A stretch of DNA of 53,750 nt, from NCBI RefSeq assembly GCF_905220705.1, contig NZ_CAJNAT010000042.1, positions 1 to 53,750 on the forward strand, written 5' to 3'. The stretch comes from Paraburkholderia domus. Its GTDB lineage: Bacteria; Pseudomonadota; Gammaproteobacteria; Burkholderiales; Burkholderiaceae. Below, in pieces: positions 34,485 to 43,059 of the stretch (position 1 is its first letter; each line of letters opens with the position of its first letter). Both the position numbers and the translations under genes were made by a program. Below the pieces are notes generated by a model. The model was not told where the DNA came from. It was given only the letters and a program-made list of their open reading frames with translations, and did no database searches.

Positions 34485-34971
34485 ATCAGCTAGAAGATAG
34501 TCGTTCCAAAGAACAGAATTAATCCGGCAGTATTCCATCGGATAACTGACCTATGTCGACCGAGACCGACGCAATCGACACAGCCGTAGATCACGGACGG
34601 ACCCAAAACCATAAAACGAAGATTGTCAAAGTCCACCAATGCCCCCCCTCAGGGTTGAACAATCTCTTCCCGAAAGCCTAGCTTCGTTTGAGGAGGCCAG
34701 ATGCGAGACAAGTCAGAAACTATCAGCGGGGTTGACGTGCATCAATGTTGACACCTAGTGCGTCCATCTCGTCAATCACGCTCGCGCTGATAGATTTATA
34801 TGGAGTACCGATCATGAAAGTGACGATTTAAAACGAAAATGAGAACGCCGTTCTGTTCATCGTTAAACTGAGGAAGCACCTGTCGCAGCAACGGCTCCGT
34901 CCCGTAACAGGTCAACGAAGGCAGTCCACGCCTTGTCCAATCGGTCAAACCGGATCTTTTAGCCCACTCAG
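34485..34971. other. Gene-poor gap
   Basis: No convincing gene on either strand. Short frames lack ribosome sites. The composition is less GC-rich than the flanking genes, in line with the accessory nature of the region. Confidence 0.4.
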
Positions 34972-35254
34972 TTGAACACTACCTGTCCGGCCTGATTTAT
35001 AATCATCAAGCCATCGGGAAACACCCGGCGGTCAGGTGTGGAAGCCTGAAGTCAGAAACCGCACCTCCGCCCAGGCGGGGGTGCGTCTACCCCTGCACGT
35101 CTGTTGTCTTCAATGGGCGGGCTGTGGTGGGGGAGCCGCGAGGCTCGCCGGCATGTTTCTGACCCGGTCTTCCAAACCCATCACGTGCCCGCTCACCCAC
35201 TTCCCCAAGCAAGCGAGTGTCGGGCGATCCAAGAAGTATCAGGGAGGTCGCACC
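34972..35254 (+). promoter_or_regulatory. Promoter and long structured 5' leader
   Basis: A perfect -10 TATAAT (34998-35003) with TTGAAC 20 bases upstream would start a leader of about 245 bases before the ATG at 35255. It contains a 10-bp hairpin (35061-35070 with 35075-35084, one G-U pair) and a hairpin GAGCC-GCGA-GGCTC (35133-35146) with a GNRA-type loop. The strong ribosome site AGGGAGGT follows. The layout recalls, from memory, conserved leaders ahead of small genes on P4-like and related elements (the ash region). It may be an RNA regulator or contain a short coding frame. Confidence 0.55.
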
Positions 35255-35728
35255 ATGAGCAGCAAACCTACAAAACAATCCCAACCCGCTTCACGCCCGC
35301 CTGTCGACGCGATCCAGTACGAAAAGCTCGCGCTTTCCACCTTCGACCTCTGCAACCGGCAGTTGAGCCAACTAAACACATTGATCACACTCGCGTCCTC
35401 AATATGTAGGAATCCTGCCATCACGAGCGACGAAAGACGACGTCAACAGACCATGCTTGAATTGCTTGTCGACACGGCAGAGCAATATCAGCAGGCGCTT
35501 GAGTGTGACCGTGAGCTATACCAGGTGATCGCGCTCGATGCGAAGGGCATCCCGCAGAGCCGCATCACCGCGAGCCGTGCAGCACGCCTTCTCGCAGAGG
35601 CATCACAAATAGTGACGACGGAAACACCGGCATCCACGAAGCCCAGCCCGGGCAAACAAACGTCAGCCAAACCCACGACAAACGAAGAAGCAGACGCTGC
35701 CCAACAGCCGGCGCCGACGCAGCACTAA
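35255..35728 (+). CDS. Hypothetical protein downstream of structured leader
   Basis: A 157-residue soluble protein. The N-terminal 20 residues and C-terminal 50 (Thr, Pro, Lys, Ala-rich) look disordered. The middle (residues 24-105) is alpha-helical with heptad-like Leu spacing (YEKLALSTFDLCNRQLSQLNTLITLA). ATG 35255 has an excellent ribosome site, AGGGAGGT. The frame is open back to 35036 through the leader, but that part is not protein-like. No family is recognised with confidence. The position after a phage-like leader hints at a mobile-element origin. Confidence 0.7.
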   Translation: MSSKPTKQSQPASRPPVDAIQYEKLALSTFDLCNRQLSQLNTLITLASSICRNPAITSDERRRQQTMLELLVDTAEQYQQALECDRELYQVIALDAKGIPQSRITASRAARLLAEASQIVTTETPASTKPSPGKQTSAKPTTNEEADAAQQPAPTQH

Positions 35729-35916
35729 CCATCGAGAACGTGACCGACTTCATTCGTTCAGATTTGTAGAATGCCTGCCCTCAGCCACAAGCATGGACGA
35801 GCGCCACAAGCAGATGTGGGCAGGCGCCGTAAAAACCCAAACACCTTCAAACGTTCAACATCGATCGAATCCGGAAAGATGTAGCCGCTCCTGCTCTGCC
35901 AGGCGCATCCAGGCCA

Positions 35917-35928
35917 CTACATTTGTAG
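35917..35928. promoter_or_regulatory. Palindrome CTACA-TT-TGTAG upstream of the sensor kinase
   Basis: A perfect 5-bp inverted repeat with a 2-base centre, 88 bases before the hybrid kinase start. Its form (YTACANNTGTAR) resembles sites of EvgA-type NarL/LuxR response regulators as I remember them. A response regulator of that class is encoded downstream, so autoregulation is plausible. The remainder of 35729-36015 contains nothing else notable. Confidence 0.5.
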
Positions 35929-36015
35929 GTATAACTTTGGATCGCGCCCTGCTATCCTGTTCGAATTCCACGCTGCCCCATCCGCAGGCAGCGAATTTCC
36001 TGATCGAGCGTCGTC

Positions 36016-37878
36016 ATGAGATCGTCAGGCCTCAGGGTGCGCAGGTTCAGCTCGGCGGCTCAGGAGCGCGCGTTCCGGTGGGACTACGCGCGACGGTTCT
36101 CCGGACAGCGCAGACTCGCCATCGCAATCTTCACCGCGTTGTGGATCGTATTTTCCATCCGCGACTTCCCCCGGTTAAACGTACTCGATCCCGCCCATCT
36201 GCACCACAACGAGCTCATTCTCCTGCGAGTCGCCGGAGCAATCGGCATGACGATTCCCGTGCTGTTCTGGACCCCACGCGCACTCGATGAGCGTTGGGCC
36301 GTCGGGCTGCTCAGTGTCTGGACGATCAGTTGCTGGTTCACCACCCTGAGAATGCTGCAGTTCTATCCGGGCGACCTTGGCTGGCGGGAAGTCTATCCGG
36401 TGCTGATGCTTTGCCTTTTCGTGATATTCATGGCCTTTCGGCTTCGGGTCATCACGGCGGCCTGGCTAATCGGGATATGCGTCGTCAGCTATCTGATCAT
36501 GCTTTATTTCAAACCCGTCGGCGGGAGTGTCGAACTGCGCATGGAGTCGGTGGCTGCGCACGCCACGATGGTGCCGTTGATGGCTATCGTCGGTGTGCTG
36601 CTCAGCATCCCGCTGGAACGCGCCGCGAGGCGCGAATTCATGTACCGGCGCACCTTGCGCGCGGCCAAGGCGCGCGTCGAAGCGGCGTCGCGCGCGGTCA
36701 ACGAGCAGAACAGACGCATGCAAGAGCTCGTCAAGGAGAAAGAGCGATTCTTTTCGTCGGCGTATCACGACATCCAGCAGCCTCTCGCCGCGATCAACCT
36801 TTTCATCCGAAGCGCCCGGACGAGGATCAGGGACGGATACGCCGTGGATCGCGAGCTCGATGTCATCGAGGAGACCGCGTCAGACATCCTCGACATGTTC
36901 AAGGACATTCAGGACTACAGTGAGCTGGGCTCGTATGTTCCCCATCTCGTACCGGTCGATACCCACGGCCTGTTGACCGAGGTCTTCGAGCAATACCGGG
37001 AGACGGCCCGATTGCGTGGCATCGATCTAAGAATCGCGGGGCGGCGAAGGTACCCGCCGTCCATCGAGACCGACCGATCGCTCTTCAAGCGGTCCGTGTC
37101 GAATCTCGTATCGAACGCGATCAAGAACACGTCATCGGGTGGCGTTGTGCTTGGCTGGGTGCAACTGAATGAACGGCTGCGCGTCGATGTCTGGGATACC
37201 GGCATCGGCATCGCGCCCGCCCATCGGGACGCGATCTTCTCCGAGTACTATCAGATCAACAATCCGGGGCGCGACCGCTCGAAAGGGCTGGGACTGGGGC
37301 TGTCGATTGTGCAGCGTGCGATCCATATTCTGCCTGGACACAGCATGAGTTTCGCCTCCGTGGAAGGGCGCGGGTCGCGCTTTTCCCTTTACGCGACGGT
37401 TTCGGCATCAACCCCGTGCGTCGGGACAAATGCTCAGAATGGCGACGTCTACACGCCCGATCTCACTGGCACGTTCATGCTCCTGTGCGACGATGAACCT
37501 ACCGTCCTCGAAGGCCTGAGGCGTCTTTTCTCAAGCGCGGGCGCGCTCGTGTACGCCGCCGAATCGATGACTGGATTCGAAGCCATCCTTGCCGATGACA
37601 GCCGCATTCCCGATCTCATCGTCGCCGATATCCGTCTGCGCGACGGAGCCACCGGCAAGGAGGTTGCTGATCAGATCAGGCGTCATTTCGCGTGGGCGGG
37701 CGTTATCCCCGTCGCATTTATCACCGGCGAACTGCTGTCCGATCAGGTCCTTCGCGACTTCCCCGAACCGTTCGTGCTATTGCGCAAGTCCTCTGCCCCC
37801 AAAGACCTGCTGGCGGAGATCAGCCGGTACGTGAGCGCTCAGCGGAAGATGAAACTCGATCTCGCCAACGATCAGTGA
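36016..37878 (+). CDS. Hybrid sensor histidine kinase / response regulator
   Basis: A 620-residue membrane kinase. Residues 1-200 hold about six hydrophobic helices with short loops and no periplasmic sensor domain, so a membrane-embedded signal is likely. A coiled segment (residues 200-245) leads to the HisKA box SSAYHDIQQPL (His251). The ATPase domain has NLVSNAIKNT, VDVWDTGIGIAP and GLGLGLSIV. A C-terminal receiver (about 485-605) has Asp492-Asp493, phosphoacceptor Asp538 (VADIRL) and LRKSS. The HDIQQPL form is typical of a kinase group with cytoplasmic receiver tails. The response regulator at 38096 is the likely partner. Confidence 0.92.
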   Translation: MRSSGLRVRRFSSAAQERAFRWDYARRFSGQRRLAIAIFTALWIVFSIRDFPRLNVLDPAHLHHNELILLRVAGAIGMTIPVLFWTPRALDERWAVGLLSVWTISCWFTTLRMLQFYPGDLGWREVYPVLMLCLFVIFMAFRLRVITAAWLIGICVVSYLIMLYFKPVGGSVELRMESVAAHATMVPLMAIVGVLLSIPLERAARREFMYRRTLRAAKARVEAASRAVNEQNRRMQELVKEKERFFSSAYHDIQQPLAAINLFIRSARTRIRDGYAVDRELDVIEETASDILDMFKDIQDYSELGSYVPHLVPVDTHGLLTEVFEQYRETARLRGIDLRIAGRRRYPPSIETDRSLFKRSVSNLVSNAIKNTSSGGVVLGWVQLNERLRVDVWDTGIGIAPAHRDAIFSEYYQINNPGRDRSKGLGLGLSIVQRAIHILPGHSMSFASVEGRGSRFSLYATVSASTPCVGTNAQNGDVYTPDLTGTFMLLCDDEPTVLEGLRRLFSSAGALVYAAESMTGFEAILADDSRIPDLIVADIRLRDGATGKEVADQIRRHFAWAGVIPVAFITGELLSDQVLRDFPEPFVLLRKSSAPKDLLAEISRYVSAQRKMKLDLANDQ

Positions 37879-38095
37879 CTGCAAGCGTCCCGAGCGCGGT
37901 GGTCCTTTTGCTACGCCTGGTACGCTTGATTCGTCTAATGATGGGCGAAAACCGCCACTTTGCAGGCGACGCCAAATATATCAGTCGCCACTGTGTACTA
38001 TCAGACCTGAATACATCGGACGATCACGACCGGTTTAGCCACCCTCCGATGTGCAATCGCAGCTCGGCTCGAAAACAGTTCCAGGAGACGATGGA

Positions 38096-38845
38096 ATGCG
38101 CGTACTGATCGTCGACGACCATGAACTGTTCAGGGCCGGATTGGCGCTTCTACTGACGGAGCTCTTTCCGAACATCGAGTTGCTGCACGCGAGCACATTG
38201 TCGCAGGGGGTAAATCATGCGCTTGGCGAGCTCCTGAACATCGTTTTTCTCGATCTCGACCTGCCCGATGGCAACGGTAGCAACGCGCTTGCCGAATTGA
38301 AGGAGTCGCGACCGTCGTTACCGGTGATCGTGATATCGGCCGATGAACGAGTGGAAACCATCAGTCGATGCATCCAACTTCGCGCCATGGGATACGTGCC
38401 CAAATCGTCGCCGCCTGAAGCGCTTCGTGCGGCGATAAGCGCGGTGCTTGCCGGGGGCGTGTTCCTGCCAGCCTCCAGCATCGCCAGCCTCAGTCGTGAT
38501 ATGGACACTGACAAGGCTCCGGCAAATCGACCTGAGGATAGACAGCCGCGCGTTAAATCGGAAACGAGCAATGCATCCGAGCTGGGACTCACACCGAGAG
38601 AGTTCGAAACGTTGGTGTGGCTGGTGCGCGGACTTCCGTCCAAGGCCATTGCCCTGAGAATGGGGCTCGAGGACATTACGGTACGGAAATACATCAGTCA
38701 TCTGCTTGCGCATTTCAATCTGCGGCGCCGTACGGAACTCATCGTCATGCTGGCGGATAGCGGGATCAAACTCGGCGTCCCGCCGGTCACGGATCCGGCG
38801 CTTGACCGAAGCCTGCCGGCTGCCGGCGGGCACCCAACCCACTGA
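38096..38845 (+). CDS. NarL/LuxR-family response regulator
   Basis: A 249-residue regulator. The receiver domain (residues 1-120) begins MRVLIVDDHELFRAGL and has phosphoacceptor Asp53 (FLDLDLPDGNG). The C-terminal LuxR-type helix-turn-helix lies at about 162-225 (LGLTPREFETLVWLVRGLPSKAIALRMGLEDITVRKYISHLL). ATG 38096 follows GGAGACGATGGA, a good ribosome site; the longer frame is less likely. It lies 217 bases after the hybrid kinase and is very probably its output partner. Confidence 0.92.
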   Translation: MRVLIVDDHELFRAGLALLLTELFPNIELLHASTLSQGVNHALGELLNIVFLDLDLPDGNGSNALAELKESRPSLPVIVISADERVETISRCIQLRAMGYVPKSSPPEALRAAISAVLAGGVFLPASSIASLSRDMDTDKAPANRPEDRQPRVKSETSNASELGLTPREFETLVWLVRGLPSKAIALRMGLEDITVRKYISHLLAHFNLRRRTELIVMLADSGIKLGVPPVTDPALDRSLPAAGGHPTH

Positions 38846-39215
38846 CTTCAGCCAGCCTGCTTCCGATCGATCGCATTCGATACACAAATGTATCAGCGAC
38901 GTGACATGCGCTCGCCCCGCACCTGGACGGTTCAGGAAGGCGCCGTCGGGACGCGAGTATCCGGCATGTCACCAGAATCGGACGATCACAGTACCTACAT
39001 CTTTCGCCGACGATTGCTGTCTACCGGCTACGCATGTGCGTGGCGACGGCATTTCGCCTGACCAAGAATGAATATGACAGCAACGCTGAGCGGGAATTCG
39101 TCGAGTGCACCCGGAGCGGTGAGTCGTCGTGATGAGCTGAACCAGCCTTGGCTCGTGCGAAACGCGAATAACGAATCGCACGAATGGAAAACTCAACGTA
39201 GATAAAGGAACCAAC
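38846..39215. other. Intergenic region with a palindrome
   Basis: No gene is visible. GATACA-CAAA-TGTATC (38879-38894), a perfect 6-bp inverted repeat, lies 34 bases after the response-regulator stop. It could be that regulator's binding site (TACA/TGTA halves, as at 35917-35928 but with a 4-base centre) or a weak terminator. The promoter of the small secreted gene at 39216 should lie in the right half. Confidence 0.45.
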
Positions 39216-39464
39216 ATGAAATCGCCACTGATAGTCGCATCCGCTGTTGTGCTGTTTGTCGCGGCCGGCGTTGCGCATTCGCAGGGCACACCGCAAGCCT
39301 CTCAATCCGCCCCACAAGAAAACGCCGCAACACAAAGCTCTGACCCGAATGCGGGGATGGAAGCATACGGCGGTACGCCCGACACACGGGTACAAAGCGG
39401 TGCAAAAAATGCCAGACCGTGCCGGATAGATCCGCAGTGCAACGTTTTTTTCGGAGGGAGCTAA
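39216..39464 (+). CDS. Small secreted protein, paralogue 1
   Basis: An 82-residue protein with a signal peptide (MKSPLIVASAVVLFVAAGVAHS, then Q). The mature 60 residues are Gln/Ser/Pro-rich and end in a two-Cys tail, PCRIDPQCNVFFGGS. The next gene encodes a protein of the same plan, with a matching AHSQ cleavage region and a PCVVGLSCDIYQGS tail. AAGGAACC precedes the ATG. The role is unknown; a disulfide-closed C-terminal loop is likely. It may be an output of the two-component pair upstream. Confidence 0.7.
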   Translation: MKSPLIVASAVVLFVAAGVAHSQGTPQASQSAPQENAATQSSDPNAGMEAYGGTPDTRVQSGAKNARPCRIDPQCNVFFGGS

Positions 39465-39520
39465 CAAAGATCTGACGGCGCGCGAACCATGCAACCCGTT
39501 GATGACGAAAAGGTGAAGAA

Positions 39521-39790
39521 ATGAAAGTGCAACCCTCGGCCGTAACCATCGTGCTATTCCTGCTCACTGCGGCCGGCTCTGCCCACTCTCAGGAAACGCA
39601 ACCGTCAGACATCGCTAGCCACTCATCCAGTCAGCAGCCAATCAATCCATCGCAGCGGGCGATGCCGATGGACGGCGGCAGTACGTGGGACTATGGAGCC
39701 CAACCGGGCGGACGAAATGGCTACGGCAAAACCCGAGACGGTCAACCGTGCGTGGTGGGCCTGTCGTGCGATATCTATCAGGGTAGTTAG
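39521..39790 (+). CDS. Small secreted protein, paralogue 2
   Basis: An 89-residue paralogue of the preceding gene, with signal peptide (TIVLFLLTAAGSAHS, then Q), a low-complexity Ser/Gln/Gly middle and a two-Cys tail (PCVVGLSCDIYQGS). AAGGTGAAGAA precedes the ATG. The 56-base gap and shared plan show a tandem duplication. It is probably periplasmic or released. Confidence 0.72.
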   Translation: MKVQPSAVTIVLFLLTAAGSAHSQETQPSDIASHSSSQQPINPSQRAMPMDGGSTWDYGAQPGGRNGYGKTRDGQPCVVGLSCDIYQGS

Positions 39791-39817
39791 CCTGGGGGGC
39801 TGTGTCGCGATAAGCCA

Positions 39818-39859
39818 CATAGCTGACGTAGAACCGGGTCCGCTCCAACGTCAGCTATG
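39818..39859. repeat. Repeat family A hairpin, copy 4
   Basis: CATAGCTGACGT and ACGTCAGCTATG form a perfect 12-bp stem around an 18-base loop. Read on the minus strand, it matches the hairpin half of family A copy 1 (19637-19678), including the GGTTCTACGTCAGC word. It stands 28 bases after a small secreted gene and may double as its terminator. Confidence 0.7.
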
Positions 39860-39938
39860 GCCGATTATGCCAAGTCGTTGATTATGGAAAGTAGCTGGCC
39901 GGAGCCCACCCATATAGACACAGCGCTCGGGGAGCCAG

Positions 39939-40118
39939 ATGATGAACAACGATCAGATAGAGGGGTGGGTCAGAGAGCACGCTGGTAAGCTACGCGCCGG
40001 TTTTGGCAAAGCCATCGGCAACCGGGCAATCACCTTGAAGGGCCGCATCGAACAGGTCATCGGGAAGACACAGGCGTCTTACGGCGATGCGAAGGCGCGT
40101 TTCAAGAAACGTCTATAA
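39939..40118 (+). CDS. CsbD-family stress protein
   Basis: A 59-residue protein of the CsbD family: EGWVREHAGKLRAGFGKAIG, then LKGRIEQVIGKTQASYGDAK, the two helix repeats of small general-stress proteins. Two ATGs stand together; GGGGAGCC lies ahead of both. CsbD proteins are highly expressed on stress and starvation but have no known biochemical activity. It fits the surrounding cluster of envelope and stress genes. Confidence 0.88.
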   Translation: MMNNDQIEGWVREHAGKLRAGFGKAIGNRAITLKGRIEQVIGKTQASYGDAKARFKKRL

Positions 40119-40391
40119 GCGACCAAAGTCCTGGCCTTGTCATATCCGTCAGGGAGAATGCTCCTGACGTCCAGAATAGCTACCACGGTCACCGGTTTCT
40201 CCTGACCTGCGGCAAATTCACGCTGCGCCTGCCGTCCTCCTCTCTACCGCTGACTTTGACGCACGCCGCTAGCTGTATCCATACGGCCGGGGACTCCATG
40301 CCGGCTCTTGGCGAGCACGTACTTCACAAAGCGCGCGGACGCCCGATCCAACTGATGTTTCGCTACCTCAGTGCAGCGTCTGGTAGCGCTG

Positions 40392-40404
40392 CCCTATAAT
40401 AGGG
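40392..40404 (+). promoter_or_regulatory. 13-bp palindrome containing a perfect -10 box
   Basis: CCCTAT-A-ATAGGG is a perfect inverted repeat whose centre contains TATAAT (40395-40400). It lies 169 bases ahead of the Crp/Fnr-like gene. A repressor bound here would directly cover the -10 element. No good -35 is seen. The rest of the 40119-40572 gap holds nothing recognisable. Confidence 0.5.
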
Positions 40405-40572
40405 TAAGGGACACCAGATCGCACTACCTTGAGGCCGTGCCGCAGAGGCACAACAACTCCGTTCAGCCAGCTTCACGTCGAACTTCAGTTGAAGTCTGGC
40501 CTCAACAGCCGATTTTTCAGCGTAATCGTTCTAAAACGACGCCGTTTTTCAACAGAATGTCGAGGAGCGGCG

Positions 40573-41292
40573 ATGTCAAAATCGCATCATCCCAAAGAAA
40601 ATCACCTGCTATCGGTCTTACCGGAGGCAGAGTGGAAGCGCATCGAACCGCATCTCGTGCCGGTCGATATGCCGCTGGGAGAGGTCGTCTACGAATCCGG
40701 CGACCGCCTCGATCACGTCTATTTCCCCATCACTGCCATCATCTCGCTGCTGTACGTCATGGAAGACGGCGCGTCTGCCGAGATAGCGATTGTCGGTAAC
40801 GAAGGACTCGTCGGTATCGCGCTCTTTATGGGTGGAGAAACCACGCCCAGCCGCGCCGTCGTGCAAAGCGCAGGGCACGCCTACCGGCTGGACGCACGCG
40901 TCCTGAAGGAGGAGTTTCATCGCGCCGGCCCCGTGCAACGGCTGCTGCTTCGCTACACCCAGGCGCTGATCACCCAGATGGCGCAAACCGCCGTCTGCAA
41001 CCGGCACCACTCGATCGATCAACAGTTGTGCCGCTGGCTGCTCCTGAGCATTGACAGATTGCCGTCCAACCAGTTGAAGATGACTCAGGAACTGATCGCC
41101 AATATGCTCGGCGTGCGCCGCCCCGGCGTGACCGAGGCGGCCACGAAGCTGCAAGACGCAGGGTTGATCCGCTATAGCTATGGTCATATCGAGGTACTGG
41201 ATAGGCCCGGGCTGGAAAAGCGTGTCTGCGAATGCTACGGCGTCGTGAGACGCGAATTCGACCGGCTGTTGCCCGATCTGCGCGCCATCTAG
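40573..41292 (+). CDS. Crp/Fnr-family transcriptional regulator
   Basis: A 239-residue regulator with a cNMP-binding-like beta-roll (residues 15-125: VYESGDRLDHVYFPITAIISLLYVMEDGASAEIAIVGNEG) and a C-terminal winged helix (about 160-220: MTQELIANMLGVRRPGVTEAATKLQDAGLI). No Fnr-type Cys cluster is seen, and the cAMP-contact RS pair is not obvious, so another signal is likely. GAGGAG supports the ATG. A nearly identical N-terminal half is duplicated at 46905-47279. It is probably the local regulator of the stress cluster. Confidence 0.9.
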   Translation: MSKSHHPKENHLLSVLPEAEWKRIEPHLVPVDMPLGEVVYESGDRLDHVYFPITAIISLLYVMEDGASAEIAIVGNEGLVGIALFMGGETTPSRAVVQSAGHAYRLDARVLKEEFHRAGPVQRLLLRYTQALITQMAQTAVCNRHHSIDQQLCRWLLLSIDRLPSNQLKMTQELIANMLGVRRPGVTEAATKLQDAGLIRYSYGHIEVLDRPGLEKRVCECYGVVRREFDRLLPDLRAI

Positions 41293-41309
41293 CGGGGGCA
41301 AGACCAACA

Positions 41310-41339
41310 GGTCACGGCCTTTCGTGAAGGCTCGTGACC
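41310..41339. terminator. Bidirectional hairpin between convergent genes
   Basis: GGTCACG and CGTGACC close an outer stem, and GCCTT and AAGGC an inner stem (one bulged T), giving about 12 bp around the loop TCGTG. It lies between the stop of the Crp/Fnr-like gene and the stop of the convergent PRC-barrel gene, as expected of a shared terminator, although no T-run follows. Confidence 0.6.
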
Positions 41340-41370
41340 CGTGAAGGCCGGATACCCCCGGCATCGGTAC

Positions 41371-42195
41371 TCATGGTGCGATCATTCGCTCACTCGGTAA
41401 AGCCGCCCTCTCCTTCGACCAATAGCCTTCCCTGCCGTAAAACTCGTACAGTGCCGATTCGTAGTCCCGATTGACCGGAATCGCATCGTCGTACGCCGGG
41501 CTGTGCTTGATGGCATCGCGCGTCAGCGTCGTGGAAACGGTTGAGCCGAACCAGTCGATCAGCTCGATCCACTCCGTCGCCAACAGGACTTCCTTGCCGC
41601 CGGGCCACCAGTTGCGCGTATCGACGGTCAGGTAGCGTATGACCCAGGTCTCATCGTCGAAAATGAAGCCGGAAACGTGACCAATGGTGCCGTCGATCGT
41701 TTCGATGTGGTAACCCTTCACCGCTTCGGTGCTACGCAGATGGGTGTCCGCCGGCGGCTCATCGGCCTCCGGGTCCGGATCGACAACCGGAAAGGCGCCC
41801 AATGGCAGAGCTGCCGTCGCAGCGGGCCCGTCGAAGGCGGGATAGGCACCCATTCCCCACACGTTTGCTCCTCCCCAATACGTCGGATAGCCGTAGTACC
41901 GCAGGTACTGGATCTCATGCTGGCGCGACACAGGCTTATGCGCGTCGATATTCGGACTGTTGCGCACCTGCTCCCGCGTGAGTTTCACGTGCACCGCGCT
42001 TGATCCGGGATCCGAGTGAGAAACGGCATATGGGGAAATCAGCACCTGCCGGTCCCTGAGCCAGTCGCCGGTTTCAACCACCAGATAGCGAACGCCCCAC
42101 TTTTCGTCATCAAAGTAAACTTGCGTGACCGTCCCGACGTCACCGTCGCTCGCCTTGACGGTGGACCCTTGCAAAAACTCTATGTTGCGCAGCAT
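41371..42195 (-). CDS. PRC-barrel protein with two barrel domains
   Basis: A 274-residue protein with two PRC-barrel domains: residues 1-75 (GSTVKASDGDVGTVTQVYFDD, VRYLVVETGDW) and about 155-230 (GYHIETIDGTIGHVSGFIFDD, IRYLTVDTRNWWPGGKEVLL). A Gly/Pro-rich linker joins them. Such tandem PRC proteins are common in Burkholderiales stress islands, often near CsbD and small membrane proteins; the ligand is unknown. ATG 42195 has GGAG 8 bases upstream; the frame begins 10 codons earlier without a site. Confidence 0.88.
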   Translation of the reverse strand: MLRNIEFLQGSTVKASDGDVGTVTQVYFDDEKWGVRYLVVETGDWLRDRQVLISPYAVSHSDPGSSAVHVKLTREQVRNSPNIDAHKPVSRQHEIQYLRYYGYPTYWGGANVWGMGAYPAFDGPAATAALPLGAFPVVDPDPEADEPPADTHLRSTEAVKGYHIETIDGTIGHVSGFIFDDETWVIRYLTVDTRNWWPGGKEVLLATEWIELIDWFGSTVSTTLTRDAIKHSPAYDDAIPVNRDYESALYEFYGREGYWSKERAALPSERMIAP

Positions 42196-42264
42196 GTTCG
42201 ATACTCCGTTTCTGCTTCCCGGCACCCGGTTCGCCGCGTCGTCTCCCAGGTGGAAAACGCGCGT

Positions 42265-42411
42265 TCAGTGAATGTGGCTTCCGAAAAGTCCCAGCAGTCC
42301 AATCACAATCAGATAGATCGCCACGATGTAGTTCAACAGACGTGGCACCACAAGAATCAGGATGCCGGCGATCAGTGAAACCAGCGGACCGGCGCTTGTG
42401 AGCATATGCAT
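42265..42411 (-). CDS. DUF3096 small membrane protein
   Basis: A 48-residue protein with two hydrophobic segments in the DUF3096 pattern: AGPLVSLIAGILILVVPRLL and NYIVAIYLIVIGLLGLFG. It is an inner-membrane protein of unknown role, found in many stress clusters of Proteobacteria. GAGGAGA precedes the ATG at 42411. It lies 69 bases upstream of the PRC-barrel gene on the same strand and may be co-transcribed. Confidence 0.88.
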   Translation of the reverse strand: MHMLTSAGPLVSLIAGILILVVPRLLNYIVAIYLIVIGLLGLFGSHIH

Positions 42412-42468
42412 GACTGTCTCCTCGCGCACACGCGACATGCGCCGCATGCGCGTCCCGGCCAGCTCGCG

Positions 42469-43059
42469 TTACAGGGTCTTCAGCCGGCTGACCTTCGTGC
42501 CATCGAGCGTCACCCCTGCCATGAGTCCAGTGTTGGTCAATACAAACGCGTCCACCTGACCGGTTGCGGTACTCGTGTCGAGGTTGCCGTTCGCACCGAC
42601 TTTCAGCAAGGCCACCGACGCATCGCCGCCCGCCGACCAGCCTTCGCTGTTACGGAATTTCGTCAGCGATTCTTCAGTCATGAACAGAAAGACGATCGCC
42701 TTTGACTGCGCGCCCGCTTGCCAGCCGATCGAACCCGTTGCCGTGCTGTAGTACCCGACGGTACGGCCGCCGACCCGCAGCGAGCCCTCGCCATACTGGC
42801 CGCCTACGACAAAGCCGGCATCGATGACCGACGGAAACACCAGCACCCCACGGGCCTTCGCAACCAGCTCGCGCGATCCCTTTGCGGCGGTGTAGAGACG
42901 CCCCAAGGTCGAGTCCACGCCAGCGTCGATGCTGTGACGCTTGTCCATCTGTGCGCTACTGGTGTCGGACGGACTCGTCGTCGTGCAACCTGACACCGCA
43001 AGCCCGATCGCGAGGATCGAACCGGGTGTCGTGAATAGAAATTTTCTTCGTAGCATCAT
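42469..43059 (-). CDS. SYLF/YSC84-domain lipoprotein
   Basis: A 196-residue protein with a lipoprotein signal (SILAIGLAVSGC, lipobox VSGC) and a SYLF/YSC84 domain (residues 60-195: AKGSRELVAKARGVLVFPSVIDAGFVVGGQYGEG, then GSIGWQAGAQSKAIVFLFM). SYLF domains bind lipids in eukaryotes; bacterial copies are periplasmic lipoproteins often induced by osmotic stress. GTGGAGG lies before the double ATG. It heads a leftward group with DUF3096 and PRC-barrel genes. Confidence 0.88.
   Translation of the reverse strand: MMLRRKFLFTTPGSILAIGLAVSGCTTTSPSDTSSAQMDKRHSIDAGVDSTLGRLYTAAKGSRELVAKARGVLVFPSVIDAGFVVGGQYGEGSLRVGGRTVGYYSTATGSIGWQAGAQSKAIVFLFMTEESLTKFRNSEGWSAGGDASVALLKVGANGNLDTSTATGQVDAFVLTNTGLMAGVTLDGTKVSRLKTL

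Noticed and set aside
35036..35254. N-terminal extension of the 35255 gene through the leader
   Set aside because: The translated part is Cys/Gly/Arg-rich and not protein-like, while the ATG at 35255 has an excellent ribosome site and the region folds as RNA. A short leader peptide cannot be excluded.
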